From Flavobacterium psychrophilum (GTDB lineage: Bacteria > Bacteroidota > Bacteroidia > Flavobacteriales > Flavobacteriaceae), in assembly GCA_022730285.1 (NCBI GenBank), contig DZCQ01000037.1:1-15160 (forward strand): a DNA stretch of 15,160 bases, written 5' to 3'. The notes beneath the pieces are model-generated. The model was not told where the DNA came from, searched no databases, and saw only the letters and a program-made list of their open reading frames with translations. Shown one piece after another: positions 12,317 to 15,160 of this stretch. The stretch's first letter is position 1. Each line of letters opens with the position of its first letter. Position numbers and translations under genes: made by a program.

Positions 12317-13777
12317 ATGCAAAAAAGAACTACCATCAACTCATTTAATACAAATATATTTTTGTATTCTGCATTTTTTTTGTTTTTTATAAATTACCTA
12401 AAAGCACAAGTTTCTGCTCCTATTCTTGCAGCAACAAAAATTTGCTCTAATTCTACTTCGCTTTCTTATACAGCACAATTTACTTTTACAGGTGCTCAAG
12501 GGTCTGGTAATCAATTTATATTAGAACGTTCAGATGCAACAGGAAATTTTATGTCTGCAGTTGTAATGGGAACTTTAACTACTACTACCTTCCCTGCTAC
12601 TATAAACTTTACTATTCCATCTTCAATTGTTGGGTCGGACAATTATAAATTTAGAATGCGTAGTACTTCTCCAGCAAGTACAGCTACAAATTCTACATTT
12701 ATCCCTATGCATTATTTAATAATTAATGATTCTTTTAGTATTAATGGTGGTTCTAATAGTGGTAATACTATTAGTATCTGTTCTGGAGGGAGTATTACTC
12801 TAGCCATAGATCCGCCTTCGGTTAATCCTAATTCCCCTTTGGCTTATTCTTATTTAAAATATATATGGTATAATGGTACTAGAAATCCAAGTAATGTTAT
12901 TCCTGGAGAAATCGGTTCTTTCATAACCATCAGTACACCAGGGACATATAGTGTAGCAGTTGATTATGGTGCTTGTACATACGGAGCGTTCGGATATTCT
13001 CCTTATATAACTGTTAATACTGCTGCTTCTGGTGGTAGTTTTGCTATAACTTCTAGTGCAGGATCCACACTTTGTTCCTCAGGGAGTACAATACTTAGCA
13101 CTACATCAGGGTATAATTATAAATGGTTTAAAGACGGGGTGTTAATAGTAGGTGCTACCGCTAATACGTATTCTACAAGTGCTGCTGGTTCTTATCAAGT
13201 AGATGTAAATCAGGGTGGTTGTTCTTCCACTACGCCTCCATTTGTTTTAGGTATTGATAATTTTAACGCAACTGTAGATGTACTTGAAGAACCATTGGTT
13301 AATATTTTTACAGCAGGAAATTCCAACACAATTAACGTTTCTACCGATGCAGCAAGTCCAACTTTTGAATGGTATTTATCAGGATCTCTAATCTCTACAG
13401 CTATCACAAATAGTTACTCGACAACAGTACCAGGACATTATAAAGTTAAAGTAAATCAAACTACTGGCTGTATCTCTTCCAAAGAACTTCTTTTTGAATT
13501 AAAAGAAGGGGTAAATCCAACAAACATTCCTAATTTGATAAGTCCAAATGGAGATACTATTAATGATACTTGGCAAATTCCTTCTGAATACTCCAATGCG
13601 AATACCGAGATTATGATTGTTAGTCCAATAGGCGAAATAGCCTTGCAAACAACTAATTATCTTAATAATTGGCCGGAGAAAGAAATAACATTTACAAATG
13701 TAAATCCAGTTTATTATTATATAATCACTAAAGATGGTTCGATTGCTAAAAAAGGTTCTATAACGGTTGTAAAATAA
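12317..13777 (+). CDS. Secreted Ig-like protein with T9SS type B sorting domain
   Basis: The product has 486 residues from the ATG at 12317. That start gives a signal peptide ending near YLKAQ, whereas the ATG at 12257 adds 20 unrelated residues and sits in a hairpin. Three Ig/PKD-like modules are spaced about 85 residues apart, each with a core Trp (W184, W270, W352) and a closing pattern such as AGSYQVDVNQGGCSST or PGHYKVKVNQTTGC. The last 83 residues (404-486) form the gliding-motility-associated C-terminal domain: ISPNGDTINDTW, then MIVSPIGEIAL, and the final YYYIITKDGSIAKKGSITVV. Proteins with this domain cross the outer membrane by type IX secretion and usually need a PorP/SprF partner, which is encoded next. 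It is probably a surface adhesin-like protein; the ligand is unknown. Confidence 0.9.
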   Translation: MQKRTTINSFNTNIFLYSAFFLFFINYLKAQVSAPILAATKICSNSTSLSYTAQFTFTGAQGSGNQFILERSDATGNFMSAVVMGTLTTTTFPATINFTIPSSIVGSDNYKFRMRSTSPASTATNSTFIPMHYLIINDSFSINGGSNSGNTISICSGGSITLAIDPPSVNPNSPLAYSYLKYIWYNGTRNPSNVIPGEIGSFITISTPGTYSVAVDYGACTYGAFGYSPYITVNTAASGGSFAITSSAGSTLCSSGSTILSTTSGYNYKWFKDGVLIVGATANTYSTSAAGSYQVDVNQGGCSSTTPPFVLGIDNFNATVDVLEEPLVNIFTAGNSNTINVSTDAASPTFEWYLSGSLISTAITNSYSTTVPGHYKVKVNQTTGCISSKELLFELKEGVNPTNIPNLISPNGDTINDTWQIPSEYSNANTEIMIVSPIGEIALQTTNYLNNWPEKEITFTNVNPVYYYIITKDGSIAKKGSITVVK

Positions 13778-13837
13778 GGACAATTAAAATTATATCTAGT
13801 TAAAATTAAAGAAACTAGCAACATACAAAAAACAAAA

Positions 13838-15160
13838 ATGAGAAAAAAGTTTATTTTTTTTATAGTATTTTTAGGTATCACATTCGTAAATCATGCTCAA
13901 AATGGTGATGGAATAGTTTCTTTTGATGTACCTGCTAAAAACTCATTAAAATTTAATAAATTTTTAATCAATCCAACTTTTAGTTTTGTAAGAGAAGACG
14001 AATCTTTTGTTAGCTTTTATACCAAAAGACAATTTTCTGGCTTTGAAAATGCACCTCAAGCTTATTTTGCAAGTTATTCTGGAAAATTTAGAGACTATAA
14101 TAGTATAGGGTTTGGATTATTCCAACGAAATTATGGCTTGCTAACAACTTTTGGCCTTGTAGGAAATTTTGCTAGAAATATTGAACTTTCTAACGACAGT
14201 AATTTTACATTTGGATTAAATCTAGCTTATGTAAATAGTGGTTTAAATGCAAGTAAGGCAATTACAACACAAACAGATCCTAGTATTCAAAATGTACCAA
14301 AAAATTCGCTAGCAACTATCAATCCGGGTATCAATTATAATACAGGGTTTATGGATTTTGGAATATCTGCCAACAATATCTTTTTCTATAACTTTTCGGG
14401 GTCAGGAATTGTTAATGACGATCCGACTAAAAGTTTTGAAGGACATATCATGTACACAGGCTATATGTATAGCACCGGGCTTTTTGAAAATGGTAAGTTT
14501 TCAATGATTTTGAAAGGAGAAGCTGCAAAAGGCAAAACTATTTTTTCTACTAATTTATTACTAAATGCACCAAAAGCAGGTTGGGTTCAAGCTGGTTATA
14601 ATAGCCTCTATGGAGCTTCTGCAGGAGTAGGATTTACTATTGCTAAAAAACTATCTATTGGTTACACCGTGGAAAAAGGATTAGGAAATTTTTCTAATTT
14701 TGGTCTATCTCATGAAATAATTTTAGCATACAAAATCCTTGGATATGGGGATTTCGAAGACTATAAACCAATTGTAAAAGCAACAAAAATAACCAATCCA
14801 GGGACTAAAAAAGCACTTGTAAACAAAAAATCGCCTGCTGAATTACAAAAAGAAAGAAATGATTTGTTAGCTAAAAAAACAGCCGAAGCAAAAGCAAGAG
14901 CCGAAGTTGTACGTTTACGTAAAGAGAAAGAACTAGCAGATGCAAAAGCAAAAGCCGCTACTGATGCCGCACTACGTAAAGCAGAACAAGATAGATTAGC
15001 TGCACTTCAAGGAAAAAGCAAAGCAGAGCAAGAAGCTGCACGCTTACGCAAAGAGAAAGAATTAGCAGACGCAAGAACAAAAGCAGCAATTGATGCTAAA
15101 TTAAAAGCAGAACAAGACAAAGCAAAAGCCATAGCCGATGCTGAGCGTTTACGCAAAGAG
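13838..15160 (+). CDS. PorP/SprF-family T9SS membrane protein with coiled-coil tail (partial)
   Basis: Open to the window edge, with 441 codons visible. The signal peptide ends near VNHAQ. Residues of about 20-320 form a PorP/SprF-like outer-membrane barrel, recognised by LINPTFSFV near the start and later strands such as SIGFGLFQRNYGLLTTFGLV, LNLAYVNSGLNAS and KKLSIGYTVEKGLGNFSNFG. Family members are usually about 300-350 residues. From about residue 330 the chain changes to a highly charged Ala/Lys/Glu-rich coiled coil with repeated RLRKEKELADA units. PorP/SprF proteins help type B sorting-domain proteins reach the surface. The gene lies 60 bp after such a cargo gene, so the pair probably works together. 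The tail may end in a further domain beyond the window, such as an OmpA-like peptidoglycan-binding domain; that is a guess. Confidence 0.85.
   Translation, partial: MRKKFIFFIVFLGITFVNHAQNGDGIVSFDVPAKNSLKFNKFLINPTFSFVREDESFVSFYTKRQFSGFENAPQAYFASYSGKFRDYNSIGFGLFQRNYGLLTTFGLVGNFARNIELSNDSNFTFGLNLAYVNSGLNASKAITTQTDPSIQNVPKNSLATINPGINYNTGFMDFGISANNIFFYNFSGSGIVNDDPTKSFEGHIMYTGYMYSTGLFENGKFSMILKGEAAKGKTIFSTNLLLNAPKAGWVQAGYNSLYGASAGVGFTIAKKLSIGYTVEKGLGNFSNFGLSHEIILAYKILGYGDFEDYKPIVKATKITNPGTKKALVNKKSPAELQKERNDLLAKKTAEAKARAEVVRLRKEKELADAKAKAATDAALRKAEQDRLAALQGKSKAEQEAARLRKEKELADARTKAAIDAKLKAEQDKAKAIADAERLRKE
14912..15160 (+). repeat. Imperfect coding repeats in the coiled-coil tail
   Basis: The unit encoding RLRKEKELADA starts at 14912 and 15041, and a third copy begins at 15146 (RLRKE, cut by the window end). 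The spacings are 129 and 105 bases, so both are whole codons (43 and 35). The copies differ at several synonymous positions. The arrangement suggests duplication within the coiled-coil region and makes length variation between strains likely. Confidence 0.75.

Noticed and set aside
13796..13818. CTAGTT/AACTAG inverted repeat between cargo and PorP/SprF genes
   Set aside because: Only a 6-bp stem with an 11-base loop, too small to separate from chance.

Overview
The window looks like chromosomal DNA from a member of the Flavobacteriaceae (phylum Bacteroidota). The bases are very AT-rich, coding and intergenic. Many signal peptides end in Ala-Gln or Ser-Gln, and there are lipoproteins of the SCNK type. 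Promoter-like elements fit the Bacteroidota TAnnTTTG -7 box. The right end carries a type IX secretion (T9SS) pair: a type B sorting-domain protein followed by a PorP/SprF protein. No rRNA, tRNA, CRISPR array or complete insertion sequence was seen.

Left region (1-6990), all on the minus strand. Reading in the direction of transcription, it begins with a 5'-truncated remnant of an ECF sigma factor gene (about 6960-6829) and a small terminator. Next is a lipoprotein with two secreted-repeat domains (6737-5892). Then comes a gene set encoding a monoheme c-type lipoprotein (5753-5403), a membrane-anchored OB-fold protein (5390-4968), a YceI-family protein (4743-4207), a decayed second yceI copy (4180-3740) and a DUF5777-type beta-barrel (3688-2768), closed by a hairpin terminator. 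An AcfC/Peb3-like periplasmic binding protein follows (2615-1863), then an intact ECF sigma factor (1740-1192) and a YncE-like beta-propeller lipoprotein (1063-32). The segment linking sigma gene, terminator, leader hairpin and lipoprotein start occurs twice, so two parts of this region appear to descend from one duplicated cassette. A 179-bp element with terminal inverted repeats and a 6-bp direct repeat, resembling a MITE, separates the OB-fold and yceI genes.

Middle region (7059-10008). A membrane-anchored SxxK serine hydrolase on the plus strand converges on a minus-strand pair, holB (DNA polymerase III delta') and a DoxX-like membrane protein, which are 4 bp apart. holB has a good promoter match placed so that its transcript may be leaderless.

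Right region (10009-15160), plus strand. A 425-bp gene-free stretch holds a -7 promoter match, a weaker sigma-54-like site and a strongly foldable leader. Four genes for exported proteins follow: a small protein of unknown function, a beta-helix-like protein, an Ig-like protein with a T9SS type B sorting domain, and a PorP/SprF outer-membrane protein with a long repetitive coiled-coil tail that runs off the window. The last two resemble known cargo/partner pairs of T9SS. The first two have no recognised sorting domain and are unexplained.

The strongest points for a second look are the duplicated sigma/lipoprotein cassette with its covarying leader hairpin, the decayed yceI copy, the MITE-like element, and the structured leader of the four-gene secreted locus.
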